DNA from: an uncultured Flavobacteriaceae bacterium
GTDB taxonomy: Bacteria > Bacteroidota > Bacteroidia > Flavobacteriales > Flavobacteriaceae
NCBI GenBank assembly: GCA_947502635.1
Contig: CANNAN010000020.1
Coordinates: forward strand, 1 to 58,931
Reading direction: 5' to 3'
DNA length: 58,931 nt
Within the stretch, counting starts at the first letter, position 1. Every line of letters begins with the position of its first letter. The notes beneath the pieces were generated by a model, which ran no database searches, had not been told where the DNA came from, and saw only the letters and a list, made by a program, of their open reading frames with translations. Made by a program: the position numbers and the translations under genes. Shown piece by piece: positions 1 to 9,459 of this stretch.

Positions 1-3000
1 CCCAGGATATGATGATGCACCTGTAAATCCACTTCCGTCAAAATTATAAGTATAAGGTCCTACTCCGCCTGCTGGTACTATTTGTACCGAACCATCTGCT
101 ACGCTATTACAAGTTGGATTCACAGAGGTAGTGGTCGCTGTTGGTAATGCTATTGGATTGATTGTAATTACATTAGATTCTGCCTGACACCCTTGAGAAT
201 CAGTGATTCTAAATTGGTAATCTCCATCTGTAGCCGTTAAATAAGTAAACGGTGTTCCTGTTGCTCCTAATGGGTTATAAGCTCCAGCATTTAATGATAT
301 CTCATAAGTATAGGGCGCTAAGCCTCCTGCAATGGTACCCGTTATTAAGGCATCTGGACTCACCGAACAATCTAAATCCTTTGTCAATACTGTACTTACC
401 GTTAATTGTGGTGCTATAGTTTGTGCAGGCAATGTTACTGTACATCCGTAAGCATCTCTTACAATAATTGTGTAAGTTCCAGGTGTTAAATTAGTAAATG
501 TATTACTAGAGCCAAAAGGCCCTCCATTAATATTATACTCATAAGGTGTTTGTCCTCCAGATGTTGTTACCACTAACGTTGCGGCATTAGTTACATCATA
601 ACATAAATCTGATGTAACATCAATAACTGCAGATGGTACTGTCGGTGAACTTAAAGCAAACGTATCTGTGTCTGTACACCCGTTTGTATCAGTAACTGTA
701 ACTGTATAAGTTCCTGTCTGTGTTAAGTTTGCAAAAGTACTACTTCCTTGTGGTCCTAAAACAGTGGTATCTGGTTGCGTAAGTGTATAAGTATTTCCAC
801 CCCAACCTCCTGTGGCATTAATAACAACACTACCATCCACATTACAAGTAATAGGAGATGTCGTTGTTGTAATAGCTAAACCAGATGGAGGACCTGAAAC
901 AGTAACTGATGCCGTATCAACACAACCAGTACTTCTTTCTGTTACAGTTATAGTATACGTACCCGCTGGCATGTTGCTTAATGTGATAGTCGGTGCTGTT
1001 TGTCTCGTATCTGAGCTATTTACAGGTCCAGTAATATCATAATCATAAACATTGTTACCACCTGTAAAAGTGCCAATTACTTCAAATTCAAATGCTCCAG
1101 TTGAAGAATTAAAACATGTTACATTATTCAACAAAGTTCCTGTAACTCCTATTGGTGGTTCTGGCTCAAGAATGTAATTCTCTTGGTAAGTACAACCATT
1201 TCTATCTGTTACCTGAAAAGTATATACACCTTCTGGCACTCCAGAATATTGTCCATCTGAATTTATTTGAGTTAAATAATTGTATAGAGGAGAACCAACT
1301 GTTATATATGCTGGGACAGCAATTATTTGAAATCTTATGGGTGGTAACCCGCCGCCCCAAGATGGTAGATTAACATTAAACGAAGACGTATTATCACTAC
1401 AATCGAAGCTTTTGTCTGTGAAAGTTAAATCCGTTGGAGGGTCTAATGGATCTATCGTTATAGGCGCTGCTACAAACGTACAATTATTTACGTCTCTTAT
1501 AGTTACGGTATAAGTTCCATTAATCAAAGGTGAGAAGGTCGTTCCGGATTGGAAGGTAACACCATCTATACTATACGTATAAGGTGCTGTTCCCCCTGAA
1601 ACCCCAGAAACAGTTATTTCTCCATCTGAAGTACAGGTATATGGCGTTGTTAATGTTGCAGTTCCAGTAACTGCAGAAAGCTCTATGATGCTTATTGTTT
1701 GAGGTGCAGACACGCAAACATCTGGTCCTGTAGTATATTCAACAACAACTTCATAGTCTCCTGTAGCAAGGCCAGTAAAAACTGGGGAATTAAAGAATGT
1801 CACCCCATTATCAATACTGTATCGTAAAGTATTTCCATTAGGATCTGTAACATTTATAGTTATTTCTCCAACATCTCCGGAACCTGAACATAAAATATCG
1901 GTCTTAGTCACGTTAAAATCTGGAGGTAATATAGCATCTACGGTTATTGATGTATCTACAAAACAGTTATTAGAATCAACAACTCTAATATTATATGTTC
2001 CCGCTGCTGATACAGGAACTTCTGGTACCGTTTGAAAGACCGTCGTGCTATTTACAAAATAAAAATAAGGAGCTGTTCCCCCAGCAGGATATACAGTAAT
2101 CTCTCCATCTGTACAAGTTAATGGGCTTGTTAATGCTGCAGTGGCCGTTAACAATGGTGGATTTATTATCGTTATATCTCCCGTGTAAGCACAACCATCG
2201 TCTGTGGATACATTTATGGTATATGTTCCTGGGTTTAAGTTCGAAAATGTATAGTCGCCAGCAACTATAGGTCCTACACTATTTATTAATGTGCCTCCTA
2301 AGGAAATTGAATAATAATATTGTGGGCGAACATCATTAGCTGCTATCAAAACACTTCCTTGCCCATCATGACATAAAGGCTGGGTAATATCTGTAGTAAC
2401 AGTAAAATCTCTTTCTCGTATTTGAATATTAGGTACTGTAAAAATACAAGGATTAGGTGTTACACCTATTTGTCTGATATAAACTGTATAAATACCAGCT
2501 GTAGCAATAGAAAAAATATTACTTGGTTGGAAATTCACATTATCAATACTATACTCATAACCACTAGGAACATCGTTAACAACTATTTCCCCAAGCGTTG
2601 TACAAATAATATCTCTTGATGTTGCCGTAGGTACCAATACATTTTCGTAAACATTGAAGTAAAACACGTTAAAACAACCTCCATCATAATTTAGCGTCAA
2701 TTTATATTGTCCAGGAGTATCTACCAGATAGTCTGGTCCTGTTTGGACTTGATTCCAAATACAAGTTGCTCCTTTGTTAGCACACCTTATATCTGCAACA
2801 GGATCACATCTTGTTTCGTCTAGTCTTTCCCAAATTATTGAATTTGCATCTGTAATATTTGTGTCTAAAAACCGCGTATCAGCAGCACCACACATAAATA
2901 TATTAGGTAATTTATCCCCGTTATCAGGACAATTAAGAACCAGATCTGCAAAAGGAATTATCGGATTTGTAACTCCTGCACCAAAAGTAATGACATTAAA

Positions 3001-4776
3001 TATCTGATCGATAGATTGACAAGGAGCTGTTGCTGTATTACGAACATAATATGTTCCTGGAGTCGTAACAGTTATAGCTTGTGTTGTTCCAATAACAGGC
3101 GTTCCTGTCGGACTTGTTGACCACGAATATGAATCGTAAGCAGCACCTGCTGTTAATACGACATCTGTACCACAAAGGATCACATCCTCTTCAAACGTAC
3201 AATTAATATCTGCTATAAAATTAGTAGCTCCTGGTGTTAACAGACAGCCAGTATTAGTACTATAACTTGGATCATCTGAAATAACAAACAAAGGATTTAA
3301 TGTACCTCTATATGTTGAAAAAGCTTGGTTACTTACTATATTATCGCACGCATTATTCAACAAACTACATTCTCTCACCACCGTAACCTTAAAACGGATA
3401 TCCAACACAGGGTCATTTTCCTCTACTACAGAATCGTCTACAGCAAAAATAAGTTCTCTAGTTGATGGATTGTAGCTTTGCACAGTAACCCCTGAAGGCA
3501 ATAACCCCATATCGGCAGGGTAATCAAAATCAATATTTAGTGGTAATACATCTCTAATCGTTAGACCTGTAGCATCATCATTTCCTGTATTCTGAAATCC
3601 TATAACATAGTTTAATTCATCACCTAAATTCACCAATCCACCTCCTATATTGTTTCCTAATGCATCCTCAACGGTTTTAGTAAGAACCATATTAGGAGCA
3701 ATAATATCAACCGCAAAAGCGAAAAAATATGGGAAATAGGTATCTTGACTTGTTTCCAAACGTATCGTTGCGCTGGTGTCATCATTGGCAATAACCGTAT
3801 TACTTGGATTAGGTACAGCTAATATACCTGTATCAAACCCTAAAGTATTACTACTATTCGGTTGCCTAGCAGGAGGTCCAGTTATCGTGCTATTAAAAAA
3901 GTTGTTCTCAGACCGATCTGGATCCGATAGTCTCGTTCCATTTATTCTTAAACGGTCTCCAGAAAGTGGGCTATCTCCTTCTAATGCAGCAAATGCAAAA
4001 TTTGCTCTAACTGGCGCTGGTGCAGGTACTGTTCTAAACCCAGAAACGGATATATCCAATGCTGGGGTACTACTTGTAATCACACTAAAACCATCAAAAC
4101 TAGTGACTGATTTACCTGGTAATGACGGATTCTGATAAACTATAAATAAAGACCATCCCGCAGAATAACCTGTACCATTTCTAGGTGAAAACGTATCTGT
4201 TTGCCCTTCAGCTGATGATACATTTGCAACGGTATAAGTTCCTTGATCTGTTCCAGATCCTAACCCCCTAACTATATTTGTAACATCTGCATAACAGGCA
4301 TATGGAAAACTATTACCACCATCTACAGACGTTGTAAGAGCATCAAAAATAACGATTCCTGTAACATCATTATAACCACCAGTTGGCCCCCTGAATTTTA
4401 CATTAGTAATGGATTCCGAACCTTTTGTAACGCCACTCCAATAGAGACCAGCATGTACTATTTCGTAGCAATCATTAGCGGCAACAGGAATGTTAGGATT
4501 AATAGGAATTGCTAAATCTGCACTTGATGAACTAAATGTTGTTCCATCTGAATCAATATCAATGTACCTCATATTTCTTGTATGATTGAGAACACTGGTA
4601 TTATTGAAATCATTGTTGTTTGGTCCTAAAATATTGTTACCTATTAGAACGATATCACCCTTCAAATCTTGATTAAATCTAGGTGTGAAGGGCACTTGAT
4701 TTTGAGCAAACAATTGTACACTGAAAAGTATCAGTAGAACAATAAGTCCATTTTTTAAAATAGTAGGTTTTTTCAT
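1..4776 (-). CDS. sprB: SprB-like giant repeat adhesin (5' part; runs off left edge)
   Basis: The minus-strand frame from the ATG at 4776 stays open to base 1 and gives 1592 codons with no stop, so the 3' end lies outside the window. Residues 1-24 form a signal peptide (MKKPTILKNG then a hydrophobic stretch ending LFAQ). Residues of about 361-470 look like a DUF11-type beta-sandwich (VLTKTVEDALG, LGDELNYVIGFQNTG). From about residue 710 to the edge there are some ten to eleven SprB-type repeats of 80-100 residues, each with a Cys near its start and a core like GGTAPYTYSIDG followed by GTYTVTIRD. In Flavobacterium johnsoniae SprB is a mobile surface adhesin of several thousand residues, secreted by T9SS and moved by the gliding machinery. 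The gene follows sprC- and sprD-like genes in the known order, 86 bases after the latter. The exact orthologue is inferred, because other flavobacterial repeat adhesins look alike. Confidence 0.8.
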   Translation of the reverse strand, partial: MKKPTILKNGLIVLLILFSVQLFAQNQVPFTPRFNQDLKGDIVLIGNNILGPNNNDFNNTSVLNHTRNMRYIDIDSDGTTFSSSSADLAIPINPNIPVAANDCYEIVHAGLYWSGVTKGSESITNVKFRGPTGGYNDVTGIVIFDALTTSVDGGNSFPYACYADVTNIVRGLGSGTDQGTYTVANVSSAEGQTDTFSPRNGTGYSAGWSLFIVYQNPSLPGKSVTSFDGFSVITSSTPALDISVSGFRTVPAPAPVRANFAFAALEGDSPLSGDRLRINGTRLSDPDRSENNFFNSTITGPPARQPNSSNTLGFDTGILAVPNPSNTVIANDDTSATIRLETSQDTYFPYFFAFAVDIIAPNMVLTKTVEDALGNNIGGGLVNLGDELNYVIGFQNTGNDDATGLTIRDVLPLNIDFDYPADMGLLPSGVTVQSYNPSTRELIFAVDDSVVEENDPVLDIRFKVTVVRECSLLNNACDNIVSNQAFSTYRGTLNPLFVISDDPSYSTNTGCLLTPGATNFIADINCTFEEDVILCGTDVVLTAGAAYDSYSWSTSPTGTPVIGTTQAITVTTPGTYYVRNTATAPCQSIDQIFNVITFGAGVTNPIIPFADLVLNCPDNGDKLPNIFMCGAADTRFLDTNITDANSIIWERLDETRCDPVADIRCANKGATCIWNQVQTGPDYLVDTPGQYKLTLNYDGGCFNVFYFNVYENVLVPTATSRDIICTTLGEIVVNDVPSGYEYSIDNVNFQPSNIFSIATAGIYTVYIRQIGVTPNPCIFTVPNIQIRERDFTVTTDITQPLCHDGQGSVLIAANDVRPQYYYSISLGGTLINSVGPIVAGDYTFSNLNPGTYTINVSTDDGCAYTGDITIINPPLLTATAALTSPLTCTDGEITVYPAGGTAPYFYFVNSTTVFQTVPEVPVSAAGTYNIRVVDSNNCFVDTSITVDAILPPDFNVTKTDILCSGSGDVGEITINVTDPNGNTLRYSIDNGVTFFNSPVFTGLATGDYEVVVEYTTGPDVCVSAPQTISIIELSAVTGTATLTTPYTCTSDGEITVSGVSGGTAPYTYSIDGVTFQSGTTFSPLINGTYTVTIRDVNNCTFVAAPITIDPLDPPTDLTFTDKSFDCSDNTSSFNVNLPSWGGGLPPIRFQIIAVPAYITVGSPLYNYLTQINSDGQYSGVPEGVYTFQVTDRNGCTYQENYILEPEPPIGVTGTLLNNVTCFNSSTGAFEFEVIGTFTGGNNVYDYDITGPVNSSDTRQTAPTITLSNMPAGTYTITVTERSTGCVDTASVTVSGPPSGLAITTTTSPITCNVDGSVVINATGGWGGNTYTLTQPDTTVLGPQGSSTFANLTQTGTYTVTVTDTNGCTDTDTFALSSPTVPSAVIDVTSDLCYDVTNAATLVVTTSGGQTPYEYNINGGPFGSSNTFTNLTPGTYTIIVRDAYGCTVTLPAQTIAPQLTVSTVLTKDLDCSVSPDALITGTIAGGLAPYTYEISLNAGAYNPLGATGTPFTYLTATDGDYQFRITDSQGCQAESNVITINPIALPTATTTSVNPTCNSVADGSVQIVPAGGVGPYTYNFDGSGFTGASSYPG

Positions 4777-4862
4777 AATAGTTATATTTGGCGCTTCTTT
4801 ACCCTCATAGGTATGGGGCATAATCAGATAAAGTTTAGCTAGACTAATTTTGTTACATATTC

Positions 4863-7832
4863 TTAATTTTCAATTTTAACCATTGACATTTTTCCATTAT
4901 ATGGTTTTTTCTTTTTATTCTGTAAAGCTCTTGTAGCTTGTTCTACACTATCGAACTTCTCATAATAAATAAAATATTTACTAGTATTTTCATCGTAGAA
5001 GAAGTTTATATCAGTTTCTCCAGCAGATACCGCCTTCTTTACAAATTCATCTCTTTTATCAACATTATTATGTACAGCAATTACTAAATAATACCCACTG
5101 GCTACATTTTTAACATCTTTTACAATTTGTATGTTACCACTTTGTTTCTCTCCAAAATCAAAATCTTCTTCAGTAAGAGTAACTCTACTTGCAGGTGTAT
5201 TCTTTTTGATTCGGTTTAATGCCGCCATATCTTTCGAATATCTGTCATCTGCATTATCATAAGCTGCACGCTTAATTCTTCGTTTTCTCTCTATTTCTGT
5301 AGCTATTTTAATTTTTTCTAGAGTGGACATTAAACTTTTTCTTGAACTTAAAGCTTCTAATTGTTCCGATTTCAACCTTTCTAAAGTTTTTAACTCAGCT
5401 GGATTAATCGAACCTTTGTATGATTCTTCTAATGCTTTAATTTTTTCATCTCGAGAAGTTATAACATTATCAAGCTCTAATTTCAAAGATTCTAAAGCAG
5501 CATTTTCTGCCGTTATACTTTTAAAAGGTTTTGGAGCTTTAAAAATGCCCTTTTCTCCTAAATCATTTTCTTCTTTTAAATCCTTAAGATCTTGATCTCT
5601 GGTAGCCACCGTTTCGTCTAATCTTGTTAATAAATCATTCATTGATTTAGTAATATCATCAACTGGTGTTGGAACGGTCTCTTCTGCTTTTGCTCTAGCT
5701 TCTTCTTCTGCTTTGGCTTTCGCTGCGGCTGCATCGGCTGCGGCTTTTGCTCTGGCTTCTTCTTCTGCTTTAGCTTTCGCTGCGGCTGCATCGGCTGCTG
5801 CTTTTGCTCTGGCTTCTTCTTCTGCTTTCGCTTTTGCTGCGGCTGCATCTGCTGCTGCTTTTGCTCTAGCTTCCTCTTCTGCTCTGGCTTTGGCTGCGGC
5901 TGCATCGGCTGCTGCTTTTGCTCTGGCTTCCTCTTCTGCTTTGGCTTTGGCTGCGGCTTTTGCTCTAGCTTCTTCTTCTGCTTTGGCTTTCGCTGCGGCT
6001 GCATCGGCTGCGGCTTTTGCTCTAGCTTCCTCTTCTGCTTTCGCTTTCGCTGCGGCTGCATCGGCTGCGGCTTTTGCTCTAGCTTCCTCTTCGGCTTTGG
6101 CTTTTGCTGCGGCGGCATCGGCTGCGGCTTTTGCTCTAGCTTCCTCTTCTGCTTTCGCTTTTGCGGCGGCGGCATCGGCTGCTGCTTTTGCTCTAGCTTC
6201 CTCTTCGGCTTTGGCTTTTGCTGCGGCGGCATCGGCTGCTGCTTTTACTCTAGCTTCCTCTTCGGCTTTGGCTTTGGCTTTGGCTACGGCTGCATCGGCT
6301 GCGGCTTTTGCTCTGGCTTCCTCTTCTGCTTTAGCTTTCGCTGCGGCGGCATCGGCTGCTGCTTTTGCTCTAGCTTCCTCTTCTGCTTTAGCTTTAGCTG
6401 CGGCTGCATCGGCTGCGGCTTTTACTCTAGCTTCCTCTTCTGCTTTAGCTTTCGCTGCGGCTGCATCAGCTGCGGCTTTTGCTCTGGCTTCTTCTTCTGC
6501 TTTGGCTTTCGCTGCTGCTGCATCAGCTGCGGCTTTTGCTCTGGCTTCCTCTTCTGCTTTAGCTTTCGCTGCGGCATCATCAGTGGTTTTTAATCTAGCT
6601 TCCTCTTCTGCTTTGGCTTTGGCTGCGGCGGCATCGGCTGCTGCTTTTGCTCTGGCTTCCTCTTCTGCTTTAGCTTTCGCTGCTACTCTCGCTTCCGCTT
6701 CAGCCTTAACTTTTGCTGCCGCTTCTGCTCTTTCTTTAGCTCTTAATTCTGCTGCTTTCGCTCTAGCTTCTGCTTCTGCTTTTGCTCTAGCTGTTGCTTC
6801 TGCACGTTCTTTAGCAGAAACTTTTGGTTGAGAAGGCGCATTTTGTCTCGCTATTGGACGTCTTTTTTTCTTGGCTGGAATGATGATAGAACCTTCTTCA
6901 TCATCACCACTATATCTATATCTGTATCTATTCTTAAATTTATAAGCTAAAGTAATATCATGAGAGTTTCCTAAATCTATTAAATCACCCATTGCTTTTT
7001 CATAATTATACTCCAAAGAAACTTGAGTGCTTACGTTAAAACCTATCCCTCCTGATAATCCATATAAAGTATTATATCCTACTTGAGCCCAAATACCTTT
7101 AGGAACAGTCAACATTGCTATTCCAGAAAGTACCGTTTTCTCTTTTTTGAATTCTGATCTAATTAATCCAGAAAATTTACTTTCATCGAAAAAACCTCGG
7201 GTATTTGCATAACCTGTGTACATGACATGAGCTTGAATACTTTGTTCTGGATCATCTTCAACAATTTTTGATGTCTTAATATTATATAAAACAGCATTAT
7301 TTATTGAGAGTCCAAAATCAAGAAAATCTGTACCATAATTTATCCCTGGGTTCACAGTCAATATAGAGTTTGAAGGTATATTCTCTAAAGATGGGTCTGA
7401 AAAATTCCCTACTATTTTACCCTCGTTTAAACCACTTTTATAAAAGCCTAGGTTCATACCAAAAGTTAAATTGCTATCTCTATCTAGAACAACATTATAA
7501 GCAAAATTTAAAACGCCTCCAAAAGTAGTTAACACTCCATAAGTTTGTTGAAATAATCCAATACCAATACCCATATTTTCTCTAAATCTTCCAGAATAAC
7601 CAAATAAGAAGGTTTGAGGAGCATTTTCAAACTGAACCCATTGTCTTTTATTATTAAAACTAATATATCTGTTTTGTTCCCTTACAAAACTAAAAGTTGG
7701 GTTAATAATATATTTATTGAACTTTAAAGTATTTCTAACAGGTAGAACGAACGAAACAACTCCATCTTCTTGCGTATGGAATTGTTGCATAAAACATAAG
7801 AATAAAACGATATGTAATAAATATTTTTTCAC
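4863..7832 (-). CDS. sprD: SprD-like PorP/SprF-family protein with long TolA-like Ala/Lys/Glu helix and SPOR-like C-terminus
   Basis: The protein has 989 residues. Residues 1-21 are a signal peptide. Residues of about 22-305 match the PorP/SprF outer-membrane beta-barrel family of the type IX secretion system (NPTFSFVREQNRYISFNNKR, later GGIGFNVSTQVSLEYNYEKA). A basic linker (AKKKRRPIARQN) leads into about 370 residues built from some 18 copies of a 19-residue unit of the type KAKAEEEARAKAAADAAAA, expected to form one very long charged helix as in TolA domain II. The last 270 residues are a charged helical region and then an SPOR-like fold (GYYLVIAVHNNVDKR through FIYYEKFDSVEQATRALQ). The gene starts one base after the sprC-like stop, so translation is probably coupled. 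In F. johnsoniae sprC, sprD, sprB and sprF form one operon needed for normal SprB function. The SprD name rests on position and architecture; a PorP/SprF annotation is safer. Confidence 0.75.
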   Translation of the reverse strand: MKKYLLHIVLFLCFMQQFHTQEDGVVSFVLPVRNTLKFNKYIINPTFSFVREQNRYISFNNKRQWVQFENAPQTFLFGYSGRFRENMGIGIGLFQQTYGVLTTFGGVLNFAYNVVLDRDSNLTFGMNLGFYKSGLNEGKIVGNFSDPSLENIPSNSILTVNPGINYGTDFLDFGLSINNAVLYNIKTSKIVEDDPEQSIQAHVMYTGYANTRGFFDESKFSGLIRSEFKKEKTVLSGIAMLTVPKGIWAQVGYNTLYGLSGGIGFNVSTQVSLEYNYEKAMGDLIDLGNSHDITLAYKFKNRYRYRYSGDDEEGSIIIPAKKKRRPIARQNAPSQPKVSAKERAEATARAKAEAEARAKAAELRAKERAEAAAKVKAEAEARVAAKAKAEEEARAKAAADAAAAKAKAEEEARLKTTDDAAAKAKAEEEARAKAAADAAAAKAKAEEEARAKAAADAAAAKAKAEEEARVKAAADAAAAKAKAEEEARAKAAADAAAAKAKAEEEARAKAAADAAVAKAKAKAEEEARVKAAADAAAAKAKAEEEARAKAAADAAAAKAKAEEEARAKAAADAAAAKAKAEEEARAKAAADAAAAKAKAEEEARAKAAADAAAAKAKAEEEARAKAAAKAKAEEEARAKAAADAAAAKARAEEEARAKAAADAAAAKAKAEEEARAKAAADAAAAKAKAEEEARAKAAADAAAAKAKAEEEARAKAEETVPTPVDDITKSMNDLLTRLDETVATRDQDLKDLKEENDLGEKGIFKAPKPFKSITAENAALESLKLELDNVITSRDEKIKALEESYKGSINPAELKTLERLKSEQLEALSSRKSLMSTLEKIKIATEIERKRRIKRAAYDNADDRYSKDMAALNRIKKNTPASRVTLTEEDFDFGEKQSGNIQIVKDVKNVASGYYLVIAVHNNVDKRDEFVKKAVSAGETDINFFYDENTSKYFIYYEKFDSVEQATRALQNKKKKPYNGKMSMVKIEN
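5680..6790 (-). repeat. 57-bp coding tandem repeat (about 18 units) inside the sprD-like gene
   Basis: The unit encodes 19 residues rich in Ala, Lys and Glu. Copies differ mostly at synonymous third positions (for example gctttggctttcgctgcggc against gctttagctttcgctgcggc). Two copies are shortened or altered (one ends after AKAAA, one has RLKTTDD), and one has an extra KA pair. Unit number is therefore likely to vary between strains by slippage or recombination while the frame is kept. The repeat also creates long open frames on the other strand and in a shifted frame, which are artefacts. Confidence 0.93.
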
Positions 7833-7833
7833 G

Positions 7834-9288
7834 CTATTTTATCACCGTTATTGAACCCTTTTTCGTTTGTTGATCCTCGGTTGTTATTATATAATAGTAA
7901 ACTGGATTTATATCTTTAAAATTCAATTCTGTTACAGGCCAATTATTCTGATAATCATTTGTTTGGAAAACTATTTCTCCTTGAGAACTAATTAATACAA
8001 TTTCTGTATTGGTTCCACTTGTATATGCTTTAGGAATCACCCAGGTATCATTTGCGCCATCTCCATTTGGGCTTATTAAATTTGGTATGTTTTCAACATC
8101 TGGAAAAGTTTCTTGTATTACAAAAAGAAATTCTTTTGAAGATATACACCCTACTGTTTGCTTTACAACTGCCTTAAAAGTTCCTGTTTGAGTTGCTTCG
8201 TAACTATTACTAACTGCATCGGGAATTAAAGCATCGTTTAAATACCATTCGTATTCTGGATTAGTAGCTGTATCTGTAATCATTACTGCTAACGAACCAC
8301 TAGCTGGCATTAAGTTTACTTCTGGTGCTTCCTGAACATTAATACTGCTTGTAAATTGATTAGCATCTAAATCTATTGATGCACTTGTAGAGCAGCTACC
8401 TAAAGAAACATTGACTTCGTATAATCCAGATTCATTGGTTTCGTAAGTACGGCTTGTAGCATCTTCAATTTCATTTCCGTCTTTAAACCACTGATAACTT
8501 TCACCAGATGTCGCTGTTAAAATTGTTAATCCTTGACCAGAACAAAATGGATTTCCTAAACTTGAGTTTATATTACTAGTCCCTCCAGAGGTTGCCTGAG
8601 TTACGGTTACTCTGTTTGATGAAGCATTTTCATTAGTGCAGGGTCCATAATATATTTCAACATAATAGATCCCTGGTTCACTGACTTCCAAACTTGCTCC
8701 ATCAGCAACAAAATCTCCTGTGGTTGGACTTGTCTGTTTATACCATTTGAACGTAAGTGAAGGATAATTTAAAGGAGAGTCATTATCTGGTTCTCCTGGA
8801 TTATCTATAGTTAGTAAATAACTTCCTCCAGAACAATAAACGCCTGTAGGGTTTGAATCATTAATTGTAAAAGGTGTATCTTGAAATTTGTAATATGCTG
8901 CAAAAGCAACAGAGCCACTACTTGTAAAAGCTGAGGATGTACTTTTAATTCTAATTTTATATGCTTCTCCTGCTACTGTAGTTGGCATAGCAAAAGTAAT
9001 TGTTGCTGGAGAATTAGTAAAGTCTACATCTCCAACAGCTGAAGTAAAAAGTATTTCTGGGTTTGTAAAGCTTCCAGTTTCATCTGAAAGTTCTAATATA
9101 AATTGATTAGAAGCATTTATGGATCCTTCGTCAAATTGAAATGTTGTGGTAAAAGTATTAAACGATGGTTTTGCACAAGCTGAAGAGAAACCTAAACTAG
9201 GTGTATTTACAATTTGCGCATCCATGTGCCCTGCTAAAAGCAGGAATACAAAAGCAACTATATTATTAGTAATAGTAAAATTTCTCAT
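7834..9288 (-). CDS. sprC: SprC-like secreted protein with gliding-motility C-terminal (T9SS type B) domain
   Basis: The protein has 484 residues with an N-terminal signal peptide (IVAFVFLLLAGHMDAQ). Several Ig/PKD-like segments follow, each with paired Cys and a pattern like YQWFKDGNEIEDATSRTYET, repeated at about residues 245-310 and 325-390. The C-terminus carries the hallmark of the gliding-motility-associated CHU_C family, NLISPNGDGANDTWVIP at about 400, followed by VLISSQGEIVFQTNDYQNNW and a basic end. This is the type B sorting signal that directs export through T9SS. It is the first gene of the sprC-sprD-sprB-like operon, and its stop lies one base before the next start. Many secreted flavobacterial proteins share this C-terminus, so the SprC name depends on gene order. 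Confidence 0.72.
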   Translation of the reverse strand: MRNFTITNNIVAFVFLLLAGHMDAQIVNTPSLGFSSACAKPSFNTFTTTFQFDEGSINASNQFILELSDETGSFTNPEILFTSAVGDVDFTNSPATITFAMPTTVAGEAYKIRIKSTSSAFTSSGSVAFAAYYKFQDTPFTINDSNPTGVYCSGGSYLLTIDNPGEPDNDSPLNYPSLTFKWYKQTSPTTGDFVADGASLEVSEPGIYYVEIYYGPCTNENASSNRVTVTQATSGGTSNINSSLGNPFCSGQGLTILTATSGESYQWFKDGNEIEDATSRTYETNESGLYEVNVSLGSCSTSASIDLDANQFTSSINVQEAPEVNLMPASGSLAVMITDTATNPEYEWYLNDALIPDAVSNSYEATQTGTFKAVVKQTVGCISSKEFLFVIQETFPDVENIPNLISPNGDGANDTWVIPKAYTSGTNTEIVLISSQGEIVFQTNDYQNNWPVTELNFKDINPVYYYIITTEDQQTKKGSITVIK

Positions 9289-9459
9289 ACGATATTATTC
9301 TCTTTTAGTAAAAAATGAAACTTTTAGAAACAATTATCGCTCTAACAATACTATTATTAGAATTGAAACTCACTTTTGTAATAATTGTTGGTTGGTTTAA
9401 TAAAAATAACTCGTTTTTCTACAAGGGAAAAATCATATAATTAATTGACTCTCCTAATT

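Noticed and set aside
812-4135. Several plus-strand frames of 60-119 codons opposite the adhesin
   Set aside because: They lie antisense to a continuous frame with signal peptide and SprB-type repeats and show no family resemblance.
4802-4819. Small hairpin between the sprD-like and sprB-like genes as a terminator
   Set aside because: The stem has a bulge, is short, and has no T run; at most it could slow transcription or protect RNA.
5639-6232. Minus-strand frame rich in Pro, Gln and Lys
   Set aside because: It is a shifted reading of the same repeat inside a well-supported gene.
5713-6831. Plus-strand 372-codon frame rich in Ala, Ser, Leu and Phe
   Set aside because: It is the complement of the 57-bp repeat in the sprD-like gene; the repeat keeps all frames open and the product is low-complexity.
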